In this document: piece by piece, positions 53,863 to 64,000 of the stretch | Position numbering within the stretch: the first letter of the stretch is position 1 | Layout of the letters: each line of letters opens with the position of its first letter | Origin: Trichobilharzia szidati | Lineage: Eukaryota; Platyhelminthes; Trematoda; Strigeidida; Schistosomatidae | Reading direction: 5' to 3' | DNA: 64,000 nucleotides | NCBI GenBank assembly: GCA_944472155.2 | Contig: OX235272.1 | Coordinates: 104,600,020-104,664,019, forward strand | Notes under the pieces: model-generated | Databases searched by the model: none | The model's input: the letters and a program-made list of their open reading frames with translations, nothing else | What the model was told of the DNA's origin: nothing | Translations under genes and position numbers: made by a program

Positions 53863-55591
53863 ATTTTCTTTTCGACGAAGTCATCAACTAGACAGCTGTA
53901 CAGTCGTGTATTTATATCAAATGTATGAGAAGGTTCGAGAGAATTATTTCCGGTCAGAGATGGTCAGATTAATAAAATTATTAAGTTTATTAATAAAAAA
54001 GAACGGGTAGAAAAGACAAAATAGGATTATAATTACCAGAAAACTAGTCAGTTTATACAATTACGGGTCAAGGATGTAGTATGCACGAAATTGGTAGGAG
54101 GTCCGGACACATAAAAATAAAAAAACAGTAACCAAATCTAATAATGCAGATAGCGATTTAAAAACGTAAATATAACAAACAAACGGGAAGGTTGGACAAC
54201 AAAGGTAATAGGATAATCATTATTAGTGGGACTGACTTTTCATAATGGCCACAATAAGGAGTACGGTTGGACGTATTTCTTTTGGACACATAGAGTAGGC
54301 TTAAGATTTTGGATCGTCAGTGCCTCAGCTACTCCTAGATGTATTGATTTCACTCCCTTTGGTAGGTTGGATTGGATCTCGAATATGGCTTTGCGAAACT
54401 TTTCAAATGTGGCTGAATGTTCAGAATTCACCAGATATTCTCCTTTTGCCAACTATGCAGGATAGTGTTTCCGCGCGAGTTTTACAAGCGGATGCATGGT
54501 ACGGCTAATGTACTCAGCTCCACACGAGCAAGTGAAGTGGTACATGCATCTTAAAATTGGCCAAATGCCACAGCTTGTCTTTCATTACGTGCCGGTTGAA
54601 TAATGTCTCGAAGGAAAGTGTTCCTCGTAGGCTTACGGGGAAGTGTGTTTTACTGAGAGACTTCAAAAGCTGTCTATGTAGAATTAAAGCTTTGGTATCA
54701 CTTTTAAATTCGAGGTTCAATATCAGCATCTTTTTGGGGGCAACTTGGACCTTTTCAGGTGTTTTCCTTGGTTTTAGATTCTTGTCTATGAATCTGGGTG
54801 GGAATCCATTTTCTATCAAGGTCCCTCGGAGATTTTGTAATTCTTCGTCAATTGACTCTTCAGTGCAAATCTTTCGGATCCTGGAGGAAAGAGAGTATAT
54901 TAAGTTTCTCTTTCTGCTTAGAGGCACACAACTTTGAAAGTTAATAAACTGTCTGCTCCAATGTGGGCTTTCTGTAGGTGGATCTTCTTAGAGAGTTGTC
55001 TGTATTCCTTCGTAGTTGAACGTCAAGGAAATGAAACATTGAGTTGGACTCAACTTCCACGACGAAGTAGATTTCCGGATGGGAGTTATTGAAGATTTGA
55101 AGTAGGTTTTTAGACCAAATTCTCATCACAAATAATGAAATTATCATCGGTGTATCCCTTGCAGAGATGGAAGTCGCCGATAGTTGATGATAAAGAGTTG
55201 TTTTCCAGGCTATCCATAAAGCAGTCTCTCAGGGGGGTCCTAGGGGAGAACCCATTGCTACTCCAACTACTTAACTGTATATGTCGTTGTTGAAACTAAA
55301 GTAAATGTCAAAGGTGCATCGTATTAACAGTTGTTTAGGGTAATGGATTGGTATACCGGCATCGATGCGACTGGATTGAATGTAGTTTGTGAAGAAAGGG
55401 ACGATATCCAAAGAGACCATTTTCTTGTCTGCCACGTTGACATTCTTAATTGAATCAACAAAGTCAAATGTGTTAATCTGACCACCTGTGACCGGAAATA
55501 ATTCTTTCGAACCTTCTCATATATTTAATATAAATACACGACTGTACAGCTGTCTAGTTGATGACTTCGTCGAAAAGAAAATTTTCTTGAC
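53863..55591 (-). mobile_element. PLE copy with terminal repeats, most complete RT in the window
   Basis: Terminal repeats: 53863-53977 (minus orientation) and 55479-55591 (plus), inverted to each other (GACGAAGTCATCAACTAGAC; CTGTACAGTCGTGTATTTAT). Minus-strand coding from 55470: RT block SSNGFSPRTPLRDCFMDSLE (the GxPLxPLLAD region, 55265-55200), catalytic-type box GYTDDNFIICDE (55160-55125), HIGADSLLTFKVVCL, RKRNLIYSLSSRIRKICTEE, LIENGFPPRFIDKNLKP, then MYHFTCSCGAEYISRTMHPL (54550-54490; GIY-YIG) and the open C-terminus 54452-54240 (KFRKAIFEIQSNLPKG; TLCVQKKYVQ). Frameshifts throughout. Confidence 0.88.
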
Positions 55592-56224
55592 TGCAACCGC
55601 CATTTTAACAGTCGTAATTATATTTAATAAAGAAATAATTAGACTGATCAGATACTGGTAAACTTTATCATTGAAAAATGTATTCCCTAATTAAGGCCTC
55701 TAGATTTGTACAATGTTTCTCAGGTTGCGGCTTCTACTGAATTGAACAAATGCGCAAATCAGAACTCTGATCTTTTCAGATTTACATTTAATAATAAAAA
55801 TGTACCGCACTTAAAACTTACCAGGAGAACTGTTTAAAATCGAGGCATTGATTGATATGTAGTAGGCAAAAGTAGGGTCTATGACCTGCGTTTCGTTCAA
55901 ATTTGAACTCATCTGCTGGAAGTTCGTGTATTTTAATGAGTAACTGTGTTCTCACCATCATGTAAATAGAAAAGCATCATCCCTTAAGATACCGAATCAT
56001 GGAAACAGCATTCTATACAACGGTCATCAATAATTATTTCTCGAAACTTGTATTTTTTGCGTTAATAATTGAACCACATCGAAGAAGTAGGTTTCTCTTA
56101 GAATATTCAGTTCCAGTCGCAACAAAATCGTCCACTGAAGTGAAAGCATTTTCAAGTTGTGAGTCCCATTAGGAAGAAACACAGATCCCTAATTCGATTT
56201 ATCTAGCCATCACGTAATAGTTGA
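55592..56224. other. Spacer
   Basis: Mostly unassigned AT-rich sequence; GTTTCGTTCAAATTTGAACTC near 55890 may belong to an old PLE terminal repeat. Confidence 0.35.
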
Positions 56225-56895
56225 TTTGAATTTACACTACTTGGACAGGGCAATCTTCACAGCTTCTGTCCATTATAGTATAAGACACGCTTGGTGAATT
56301 GCTCATTTAAGAGGATTCAGCGTATTTGCACATCTGATGTTATAGAGAAAGATAATGAAATATTGATGGATTCTCTTGTCAAAAATGGATATCCTTCAAA
56401 ATTTTTAAACAGGTGTAGAAGTCAATTAGTCTTCAAACCGATAATCTTTACCTCCTCTAAGTTAAATGTTTTCATAAAATTACCATATAATAGTGAAATA
56501 AACAGTAGGATTATGAAACAAAGGTCAGATTTGGTCACCCGTAGGACCTATTATGCAGCTCGGCATGTAATTATTGAAAAAACCAAAAATATGCTCCACC
56601 GCGAACCTCTAAAGTGTACGAGTGATGAGGTCACATCACACACTATCTACCAATTTACTTGTCTGTGTGTGTGTGTGTGAGGACACAAACATAGGGAGGA
56701 GTAATCACGCATAGCAAGTCACTTTGGGAGGGCATACCTTGAAGTGGTTAGAGGAACAGATGACCTGTGGAAAATCGACAGACGCAGGCGGAAGACTCCC
56801 AGCTTCGTCTATATCTAGACATCTAATCTATATGAACCACAAGATTGATGTCAGAATGGCTTTTAAGGTTATTTTACAAGTGGTCATGGGTGCTT
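56225..56895 (+). mobile_element. PLE fragment (thumb to endonuclease region)
   Basis: Open frame 56291-56680: NCSFKRIQRICTSDVIEKDN, LMDSLVKNGYPSKFLNRCRS, VFIKLPYNSEINSRIMKQ, HTIYQFTCLC followed by a (TG)n run that replaces the GIY-YIG start. 56700-56895 continues out of frame (GRAYLEVVRGTDDLWKIDRR). It is an inverted twin of 58440-57900. Confidence 0.85.
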
Positions 56896-57295
56896 ATTGA
56901 AATCGTTAGGTGGTATAATACAGCAAGTAATGTTGATGTTAGACGTAGAGTGTTGGGCGAAGAGGGAAAATCAATCGAAGAGGCTATAAAGTTACATAGA
57001 TTGAGATGGCTAGGTCACGTGCTGCGCATGCCTAACCATCGCCTCCCCCGACGGACGGGCATAACTAGCTGATATAGGTGCAGGTTGGAAAAGAGTAAGT
57101 GGTGGCCAAACAAAAACATGGCATCAATCCATGAAATCCTTGACAGTTAAACTGAGTCAGGTAGGGAGATTCAAACTTCCGGGTTGGGGCCCTCGGGACT
57201 CTAAGAATCAATGAATGGAGACAATAGGTGACATGGCTGAAAATCGTTGTCAATGGCTTACGCAGATGTATTCAGTCTCTTGTGTAATCTTTCTT
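56896..57295 (+). mobile_element. C-terminal tail of a second LINE type
   Basis: Plus strand: VRRRVLGEEGKSIEEAIKLH, RLRWLGHVLRMPNHRLPRR (56995-57053), GWKRVSGGQTKTWHQSMK-like (shifted), GRFKLPGWGPRDSKNQ and DMAENRCQWLTQM. RWLGHVLRM and RCQW are typical of the last residues of some non-LTR ORF2 proteins; unlike the RTE copies, it has no KWRWIGHTLR. No RT part is present. Confidence 0.7.
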
Positions 57296-57724
57296 ATTCC
57301 TTTCTACCATTACTCATTCTGTTTCAATCTTATACTTGTCAAAACTTTATTGATTCTCTCCACTCATTTTCTTGTCTACCTTTGTGTGCTATTTGGAATA
57401 TGGCAACTCGAACTGCTGAACTTCGGTGCCAAGTTCTATGTTGAATCCAGCCAGCCAGCTTATTGAAATACGCTGAAGCTATAGCTATTCATAAACTTAT
57501 GCCCCCCCTTGTTTGTTCAAAAACAGTTTATTAATACTCTTAACACACCTTGATATTCCTTATTTGATTAGACTACAAAACGTTGTTTTATTGATTCTTA
57601 AATCCTTTTTTTGTCGCTTTGTTTAATTTAATTACCCTTATTTTTTTTCATATATACTGACTTGACAAGTAAATGTGTGCGGGATCAGATTGTTTGAAAT
57701 GTATAGCGCATATAAATAACAGAT
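57296..57724. other. Spacer between inverted PLE fragments
   Basis: Unassigned. 57655-57724 (GTGCGGGATCAGATTGTTTGAAATGT split by mutations) resembles the PLE arm near 48480. Confidence 0.4.
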
Positions 57725-58740
57725 CTTTTCAGATAGTCTCCGTCTTCTAATAACACTATACATACTGAACATATCATAGAAGCATCAATAGTAGGATCAG
57801 ATACACCCACCGAGGCTCCCTTAACTGTTTTCAAATATAACATTAAAAGCCATTTTGACATGATTCTTGTGTTTCATACCGATTAGATGTCTAGTTATAG
57901 ACGAAGCTTGGAGTCTGCCACCTGCGACTGTCGATTTTCCACAGGTCATCTGTTCCTCTAACCACTTCAACATATGCTTTCTCTGCCTGAATAGCTAAGC
58001 ACGACCACCCCCCCAAACACTCACGGTTGTGTGTCCATGCAGACACGCAAATTGGTAAATAGTGTGTGATGTGACCTAATCACTCGTACACTTTAGAGGT
58101 TCGCGGTGGAGCATATTTTTGGTTTTTTCAATAATTATAAGCAGACTTGCATAAAAGGTGTTTCATAATCCTACTGTTTATTTCACTATTATATGGTAAT
58201 TTTATGAAAACATTTAACTTAGAGGAGGTAAAGATTATCGGTTTGAAGACTAATTGACTTCTACACCTGTTTAAAAATTTTGAAGGATATCCATTTTTGA
58301 CAAGAGAATCCATCAATATTTCATTATCTTTCTCTATAACATCAGATGTGCAAATACGCTGAATCCTCTTAAATGAGCAATTCACCAAGCGTGTCTTATA
58401 CTATAATGAACAGAAGCTGTGTAAATTTAAGTTTTACCATGTCCAAGTAGGCTTTCTGTAAGTTGCTCGTTTCAGTGAACCATCTCTCCAACTCAGAAAT
58501 ATGTCTAAATATGCAGGCTGGTTGTGACTTTCTTCCTCGCATGTAAGACTAATATGATTCTGTACAAAGTTAAGGCTGTCTAATAGGCGACTCGCATCTT
58601 CATGATCGTCGCATATCAAAATAACATCATCTACAAATCTCTTAAAAAAAGCACTTTAGCAAATAAATCATAGGACAAGTTTTCAACATAAGATATTGAA
58701 ACACCCGCCAACAAGAATCCTAATGAACACCACATAGCAA
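57725..58740 (-). mobile_element. PLE fragment (palm end to C-terminal region)
   Basis: Minus strand: FVDDVILICDDHEDASRLLD (58640-58575; an FVDD variant of the catalytic box), LNFVQNHISLTCEEESHNQP, DGSLKRATYRKPTWTW stop, then open 58388-58128 (NCSFKRIQRICTSDVIEKDN, SLVKNGYPSKFLNRCRS) and an out-of-frame tail with VEVVRGTDDLWKIDSRR. Over the thumb it is nearly identical to the plus copy at 56291, so the two are recent relatives. Confidence 0.87.
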
Positions 58741-59711
58741 CGCTATCCACTCGTCGAAAAGGAAAAGGTTAATTTAAAAGATTGTTCAGTCGAACAGAAG
58801 AAGGACTTGAGAAAGAGAGTAAAGATGTCGATGGTTGATAACTGCTTCTTTCTGAAGACAAGTAGGGTTTTAAAATTTCGGCAGCAATTACTTCAGCGAA
58901 CTTGGGAGAAATTGAACGCTACTACCTCCTCATTGCCTTAAAGGATTTCTAGGTGTTGCGTGATTGCCCAAACCAACGAAGTTCCTAGGAATAGCGCCTC
59001 TGAAACAACTTGTCTCCAACATATAGGGTTTTCAATACATGTTCGAAGAATGTAATCTGTACTCTTCTCTGCGTTCTGCATGTATATGCCAAATAGAAAT
59101 TTTTAAAGGCGTGCGGCGTTGATGAGCAGACGATGAAATAAAAAAATGTCATCTTATTCTGCTGGAACTGCCGTTTTTGGTTTACTCTGCAAAAGTTGTT
59201 AATACTCCGTAACACATTTAAAGAGTCTCATACTACTTACTAATAGTGGGTAGTGTATCTGATTAAAAATAAAATTGTAAGGAAATAAGAATAAGTGGTA
59301 TTGGAAACCAGTTTTACGTCTTAATATTACAACTGATGAAGTGTAGCTAATTTCTGGGAGATTGAGTGTCTCCCACCAGCTTCTGAATTCATGAATATCG
59401 GATCCATTCGAGAGCTGATATAAGGAAACTACTACTACTACTACTGTTGATACGAGACAGTAAATCTCTCCATGTAAACAGTCAGTTTTCTGTTCTTGTT
59501 TTCTTGAGTCGCCGTTTCGGTAGTATCGTTTCGTGCTATTGTTGTCTTTGTTGTTACAGATTTTATCAATTCACCGGTATACACCCTTCCCACGTACTTG
59601 TTTTCGATACTACAATCACTCCAGAAGGACACTTAAAATGTTCTAAAAGATTCATATGATTTCAAATGCAAAGTAGAACACCAAGAAATTGATAAGGAAA
59701 TAATTATGGTG
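58741..59711. other. Spacer with (CTA)n
   Basis: No gene recognised; CTACTACTACTACTACTG at 59429. A 76-codon minus frame (58985-59215) has no recognisable motif. Confidence 0.35.
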
Positions 59712-60510
59712 AACTATGAAATCTGAAAGACCTGGATTTCGCGCGTGGGTGATTTATGTTTGATGTCACACAAAATCGAAGACTTACAAGCGAAAACAGA
59801 CAAACTGGTCGAAGAAGCAGCAAAGACAGGACTCCAGGGGAACATAGACAAGACGGAGGCTATGAAAATAACCAACCAACAACAACAACAACAGCACCAG
59901 CAACATCCAGGAAGCATTGTCTTAACTACACGAGGAACGGACGAATATGTCAAATCGAGAATCGGAAAGGCAAGAAACACATTCATCAACCTGAAACCAA
60001 TCTGGAAATCTTCCGCTGTCACTCAGCATCAACAACAAAATTCGGATTTCCAATACAAATGTCAAGTCAGTCAGTTCTTCTATACGGATCAGAAACTTGG
60101 CGGGTCACCAAGAATATCTCCAACAGTTTGTTGCAGACCTTTATCAACAACTGTCTTCGCTCTATACTCAACATCAGATGGCCGGAAAGAACAAGAACCA
60201 ACAAGAAACTATGGGAACAAACAAAACAAGAACCAATCGACCAACAAATATGAAGGAGAAAGTGGAGATGGATTGGACACTCGCTGAGGAGACCGCTGGG
60301 TGACATCGCACGTCAGGCCCTCGAGTGGAACCCGAATGGGAGGCGGCGACTGGGATGTCCAAGGGTAACATGGAGGAGATCGTGTGAAGAGGAGTTGAAG
60401 CAGTGTGGACTAACATGGATGCAAGTGAAAAGTACAGCAGAAGACAGAATCAAGTGGAGACGTGTAGTTCCTGTGTTCCACTAGGAACCCAAGGGAACAA
60501 TAATAATTAT
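59712..60510 (+). mobile_element. RTE-type LINE, copy R10 (3' third)
   Basis: Plus strand: DLDFARG (FADD damaged exactly as in R5), DLCLMSHKIEDLQAKTDKLV, NIDKTEAMKITN with Q-run, TRGTDEYVKSRIGKARNTFI, NLKPIWKSS, ILNIRWPERTRTNKKL, KWRWIGHSLRRPLGDIARQ and the (AAT)n tail at 60500. The shared one-base gain at the FADD box ties it to R5 (common source copy). Confidence 0.88.
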
Positions 60511-60559
60511 AATGATATTAACTCATTATATACTACTAGCATTTCCATCACTGAACGTT

Positions 60560-61830
60560 TTGATATCATTTTTGTTTATTAGAACCAGACACAACCCTAT
60601 CACAAAGATGTCCACTGGACACCAGTGAAACAATTAAGAGCTTAAAATTCTGTCTAGAAAGTAATTATTTTACATTCAATAGGGAATTCATATTGACAGA
60701 CAAATGGTGTTGCAGTGGGTTCACCAGTTTCCCAATAGTCACTTATCTTTTCATGAATACATTTGAAGATAACATCTTTTCAAGCATCCTCACGCCAGAA
60801 ATATCATTGAGATACGTTGGTGATACTTTCATGGTGCTAAAAACGAGATCTACACAGTTCAATCTTAGAGAAACTGAATGATCTGTCTCCCAAAATCCAT
60901 TTTTACTTTGAACGCAGGCAGAATCACACTTCTGTGAACTACCACTTCTGCACTGCCCAGTTACGAGGAGGGAAAGCAGATATTGAAATATTTACATATA
61001 TTCATTAAGGGAACCCACTCCAACAAATATTTGTACGTTGGTTCATCACACCACATCAGCACAGAGTTATCGGTCTTTTCAAGTCTTCTCAGACCACCAC
61101 ACTCTTTGATGTTAATGGATAAGAAAAAAGAAAGAAGATGAAGAAATATCAAACATTACTGAAATTCTCTTGAGAAAAAAATAACTACCGAAAGGAGTTT
61201 ATTCACAAAATTACCAATGACATTAAATATAGTCAAAAAGTGTATTCCGAAGATTTGTTCCTCAAATGTCGTCATTCCATATAGAACGTCAGATACATCA
61301 GACGACATCAGAAGAGGAGTCCTCAATGTGCACAACATCAGAGTTTTCTCAAAAACATTAGACTCACACATACACACATACGACACAGCAACCTCGTCCA
61401 TTTGAAAGACCAAATCCCTAAGCATTCTCAATCTAATTGTGTCTACAGAATGAAATGCTTGCAGTGTGATGTGGTGTGATGCGATACTTCGGAAAAACCT
61501 CACCGGAGAGAAATCAAGGTAATCGGAAGAAATGGGTGCCGTAGATTGAGTGTCTATTCGACCACCAAGAAATCCAGTTGAACTAGAAAAGCTTGAAGAA
61601 TTATAAGCGATAGGTCGCTTACACACTACGCTATAGAATCAGGTGATGAAATTGATTTTGACAATATTGAAATGATGCAGACGGGTTTGAGAAACGACAG
61701 AGAACGTTTAGTAGCCTGAAGAGCCCTTCATATCAAATGGCATCCGAATTGTGTCAATAGGAATGATGTAGTAAAACAGAATTTGACCTGGTTACAACAT
61801 CACCATCGATCATGAAGTGATGAAATTGAC
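60560..61830 (+). mobile_element. PLE fragment of a second subfamily (RT palm to C-terminus)
   Basis: Plus strand: TIKSLKFCLESNYFTFNREF, SGFTSFPIVTYLFMNTFEDN, SLRYVGDTFMVLKTRSTQF (catalytic box YVGD, so the second aspartate-side residue is altered; 60810-60850), then after frameshifts LLRKKITTERSLFTKL-like thumb, VYRMKCLQCDVV (61440-61475; the C-x-C before GIY-YIG) and DEIDFDNIEMMQTGLRNDRE (61635-61710). The C-terminal part matches the PLE at 5009-5738 (IDFDN...G....ER). Confidence 0.82.
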
Positions 61831-62224
61831 ACGAATGCGAGGAGCAATTTCAGTATGGCTGCTTTTATAATTTTATACGCTGATCAAATCCAACAATCTA
61901 CACCTACCTGGTTTTGTTATCTTTACCAATTGGCTGACTTGACAACATCGTAAAAGTCACCCCATGTTGAGGAACGATGATTAAGCTGCCATATAATGCA
62001 AGCTGAGTGGATTTAATAGATTCTGGTTTAATAATACTACTACTTTGATAAAGCCATTAGCGGCAGCATTAAATAAGGAAACGTGAGTAAGAAAACGATA
62101 CTGCTTTGTTCTTCATTTATTGAGAAATAAAAAAACCTTTTAATAATGAATATCACACAAGCCCAATGTCGAAATTTTTTCAAACTGATGAAAGTGAACT
62201 TGGTTTGGACACATTGAACAGAAT
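61831..62224. other. Spacer
   Basis: Nothing recognised. Confidence 0.35.
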
Positions 62225-62335
62225 AATTGTTTAGATAGATACCTTATAAATTCATAAGATAATTCACTTCAAACAACCAATGCTCTGTGTTCAAAAGAAA
62301 CAAGTCCAGCCCCTACTACTGCCCTGGCCCTCAGC
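62225..62335 (+). mobile_element. PLE extreme C-terminal fragment
   Basis: Short match to the PLE C-terminus: QPMLCVQKKQVQPLLLPWP in one frame (62275-62332), equivalent to LCVQKK...LSLPW elsewhere. Confidence 0.65.
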
Positions 62336-62424
62336 AGAAACTATAAACACATGAATTTGTAATATTATCTTTCCTAATTCTTCTGACATTCAGCTTATTT
62401 TATGTCGGTGCTATTCAGCTGTAT

Positions 62425-63475
62425 TATTATTGTTCCTTTGGGTTCCTAGTGGAACATAGGGCTTCAACTATACGTCTCCACTTGCTTCTGTCTTCTGATG
62501 TACTTTTCACCTGCATCCATGTTAATCCATACTGTTTCAATTCCTCTTCACACGATCTCCTCCATGTCACTCTTGAACGTCACACTCGCCGCTTCGCTTT
62601 CAGCTTCCACTCGAGCAATGGCCTGACGCGCGATGTCACTCAACGGCCTCCTCAGCGAGTGAGTGTCCAATCCATCTCCACTTTCTCCTGCATATTTGTT
62701 GAGCGATTGGTTCTTGTTTTGTTTGTTCCCATAGTTTCTTGTTGGTTCTTGGTCTTTCCGGTGGCCATCTGATCTTCAGTATAGAGCGAAGACAGTTGTT
62801 GATAAAGGTCTGCGACTGGCTGTTGGAAATATTCTTTGTGACACACTGGCCAAGTTTCTGATCCGTATAGAAGAACTGACTGACTTGACGTTTGTATTGA
62901 AAATATGAATTTTGTTGTTGATGCTGAGTTGAGTGACGAAGATTTCCAGATTGGTTTCAGGTTGATGAATGTGTTTCTCGCCTTCCCGATTCTCGATTTG
63001 ACATTCTCGTCCGTTCCTCCTGTTGTTGAGACGATGCTCCCCAGATAAGTGAATGAAGTAACCTCTTTCAAATCCCTCCCGTTGATGGTGATTGGCGCTG
63101 GATGTTGCTGCTATTGTTGTTGTTGTTGGTTGATTATTTTCATAACCTCCGTCTGGTCTATGCTCACCTGGAGTCCTGTCTTCATTGGCTGCTTCTTCGA
63201 CCAGTTTGTCGGTTTTCGCTTGTAAGTCTTCGATTTTGTGTGACGTCAAACATAAATCATCCGCGAAATTCAGGTCTTCTAGATTCTTCACGTCAGTCTA
63301 GGATATCCCTGTCTTCTCGTTTCCCACTGTCTGACGCATACTCCAGTCCACCAAAATTAGGAATATCATTGGTGATAATAAGCACCCTTGTCTGACTCCT
63401 GTGTTTATTCCAAACGCCTCGCTAAGTTTTCCGTTGTGGATTACTTGGCATGTACCGTTGTCGTGCAGCTGTAAT
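62425..63475 (-). mobile_element. RTE-type LINE, copy R11
   Basis: Minus strand: QLHDNGTCQVIHNGKLSEAF-like start (63475), INTGVRQGCLLSPMIFLILV-like, ENLEDLNFADDLCLTSHKIE (63300-63235; FADD intact), DKLVEEAANEDRT, VKSRIGKARNTFINLKPIWK, NTNVKSVSSSIRIRNLASVS, WRWIGHSLAE-like and the LINE 3' end with (AAT)n at 62425. Breaks off at the same RT position where copy R5 starts. Confidence 0.88.
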
Positions 63476-63539
63476 CTATCAATATTATTGATTTGATGTT
63501 ATTTAAACATTAATGTCGTTCATAACACTAATTCATTCA

Positions 63540-63612
63540 CTATAATATATATTTAATTGCAGAGCCTGATGATGAATTTATCGAAAAGAATACTCTTTGT
63601 TCAGTATCCACT
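63540..63612 (+). repeat. PLE terminal-repeat piece with hammerhead-like motif
   Basis: GAGC then CTGATGA (63570-63576), TGAATTTATC, GAAA, AAGA-ATAC-TCTT, T, GTTC. This is the only terminal-repeat copy in which CTGATGA is intact; GAGC pairs with GTTC (one wobble) and AAGA/TCTT gives stem III. Stem II does not pair in the canonical register. Confidence 0.5.
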
Positions 63613-64000
63613 CTTTTGACAATATTAATACATAACTAGTATACGAAGATGATATTCCGGCTTCCTTTCAATCATTGAGAAGCAATTAACAGAACTCTTT
63701 ATTGGACTTACTTTAGACTTCTAACTCAAAAGAATAGTTGATCCAGTATCTCAATTCATCCGTGAGCCGAAATTCACTCAACTGAATAGTGAACTGAATA
63801 GTTTTCGAGATATTATCAGCAGCACAAATAACAAAAGTATCCATCAAAATTGAGAAAACTAAAACGTCAGCTACCGAATATCTCCCCCAATTAGTATAGG
63901 AAATAAATAGATTTAATTTATATTGTAACTTTTGAAAATTCTTATTCGTCAACTACTAATTTAGCAAAAAGTAGTTTTAACAATATTTGATTAAGTTAAT
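63613..64000. other. AT-rich window end
   Basis: Nothing recognised; the 79-codon minus frame 63713-63952 has no known motif. Confidence 0.35.

Noticed and set aside
61156..61626. 156-codon minus-strand open frame
   Set aside because: It is antisense to a recognisable plus-strand PLE (VYRMKCLQCD and IDFDNIE motifs).
1..64000. CRISPR array, bacterial operon or prophage
   Set aside because: No regularly spaced short repeats, no ribosome-binding-site/ORF packing; all strong protein matches are eukaryotic retroelements.

Overview
This is a window of eukaryotic, intron/intergenic-type DNA: AT-rich, with no bacterial-style gene packing and no long intact open frames. It is built almost entirely from decayed retroelements. 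The combination of (i) tRNA-headed SINEs carrying hammerhead ribozymes, (ii) RTE-type non-LTR retrotransposons with (AAT)n tails and (iii) very many Penelope-like elements (PLEs) with GIY-YIG endonucleases points to a flatworm, most likely a schistosome blood fluke or close relative. Schistosome Sm-alpha repeats are known to carry hammerheads. The species call is inference; no search was run.

Layout. Five interleaved classes of repeat fill the window. (1) PLE fragments, about 18 of them across the whole window, mostly the reverse-transcriptase thumb plus the GIY-YIG region, several with the (Y/F)xDD box. Many are bracketed by inverted terminal repeats: 4345-6062, 33280-34685, 37207-38109, 40727-42289, 46965-49430 and 53863-55591. 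(2) RTE-type LINE fragments, 11 copies. The richest are 2371-3989 (+), 7903-10530 (-), 21165-22281 (+), 43925-45085 (+) and 62425-63475 (-). (3) SINE family A, about 340-380 nt units: A box TAGCTCAGTGG, B box GGTTCGAATCT, then a hammerhead with stem II GTGC/GCAC. (4) SINE family B, about 400-450 nt units: A box TGGCTGAATGG, B box GGTTCGAATCC, then a different hammerhead. (5) SINE families C (AATAAA tail) and D (3' end shared with the RTE), a roughly 260-bp LTR-like repeat, a CR1/jockey-like fragment and a terminal-hairpin repeat.

The only good candidate for an ordinary host gene is a terminal coding exon at 52655-52970 (+), with a 3' splice site before it and a poly(A) signal at 53502, so much of the window to its left could be intron of that gene. 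A 500-N assembly gap (39251-39750) falls inside a tandem SINE-B array.

Most notable biology. At least four SINE copies (778-822 minus, 14168-14224 minus, 14632-14676 plus, 45855-45899 minus) keep every conserved hammerhead core base, and several SINE-A copies are tandem or circularly permuted. That architecture resembles animal retrozymes (ribozyme-bearing circular-RNA retroelements thought to be mobilised by PLEs), and here it sits beside a dense PLE population whose own terminal repeats hold a hammerhead-like motif. Gene products would work together as follows: RNA polymerase III transcription from the A/B boxes, ribozyme self-cleavage, and retro-integration by PLE or RTE machinery. This is inferred from structure only.
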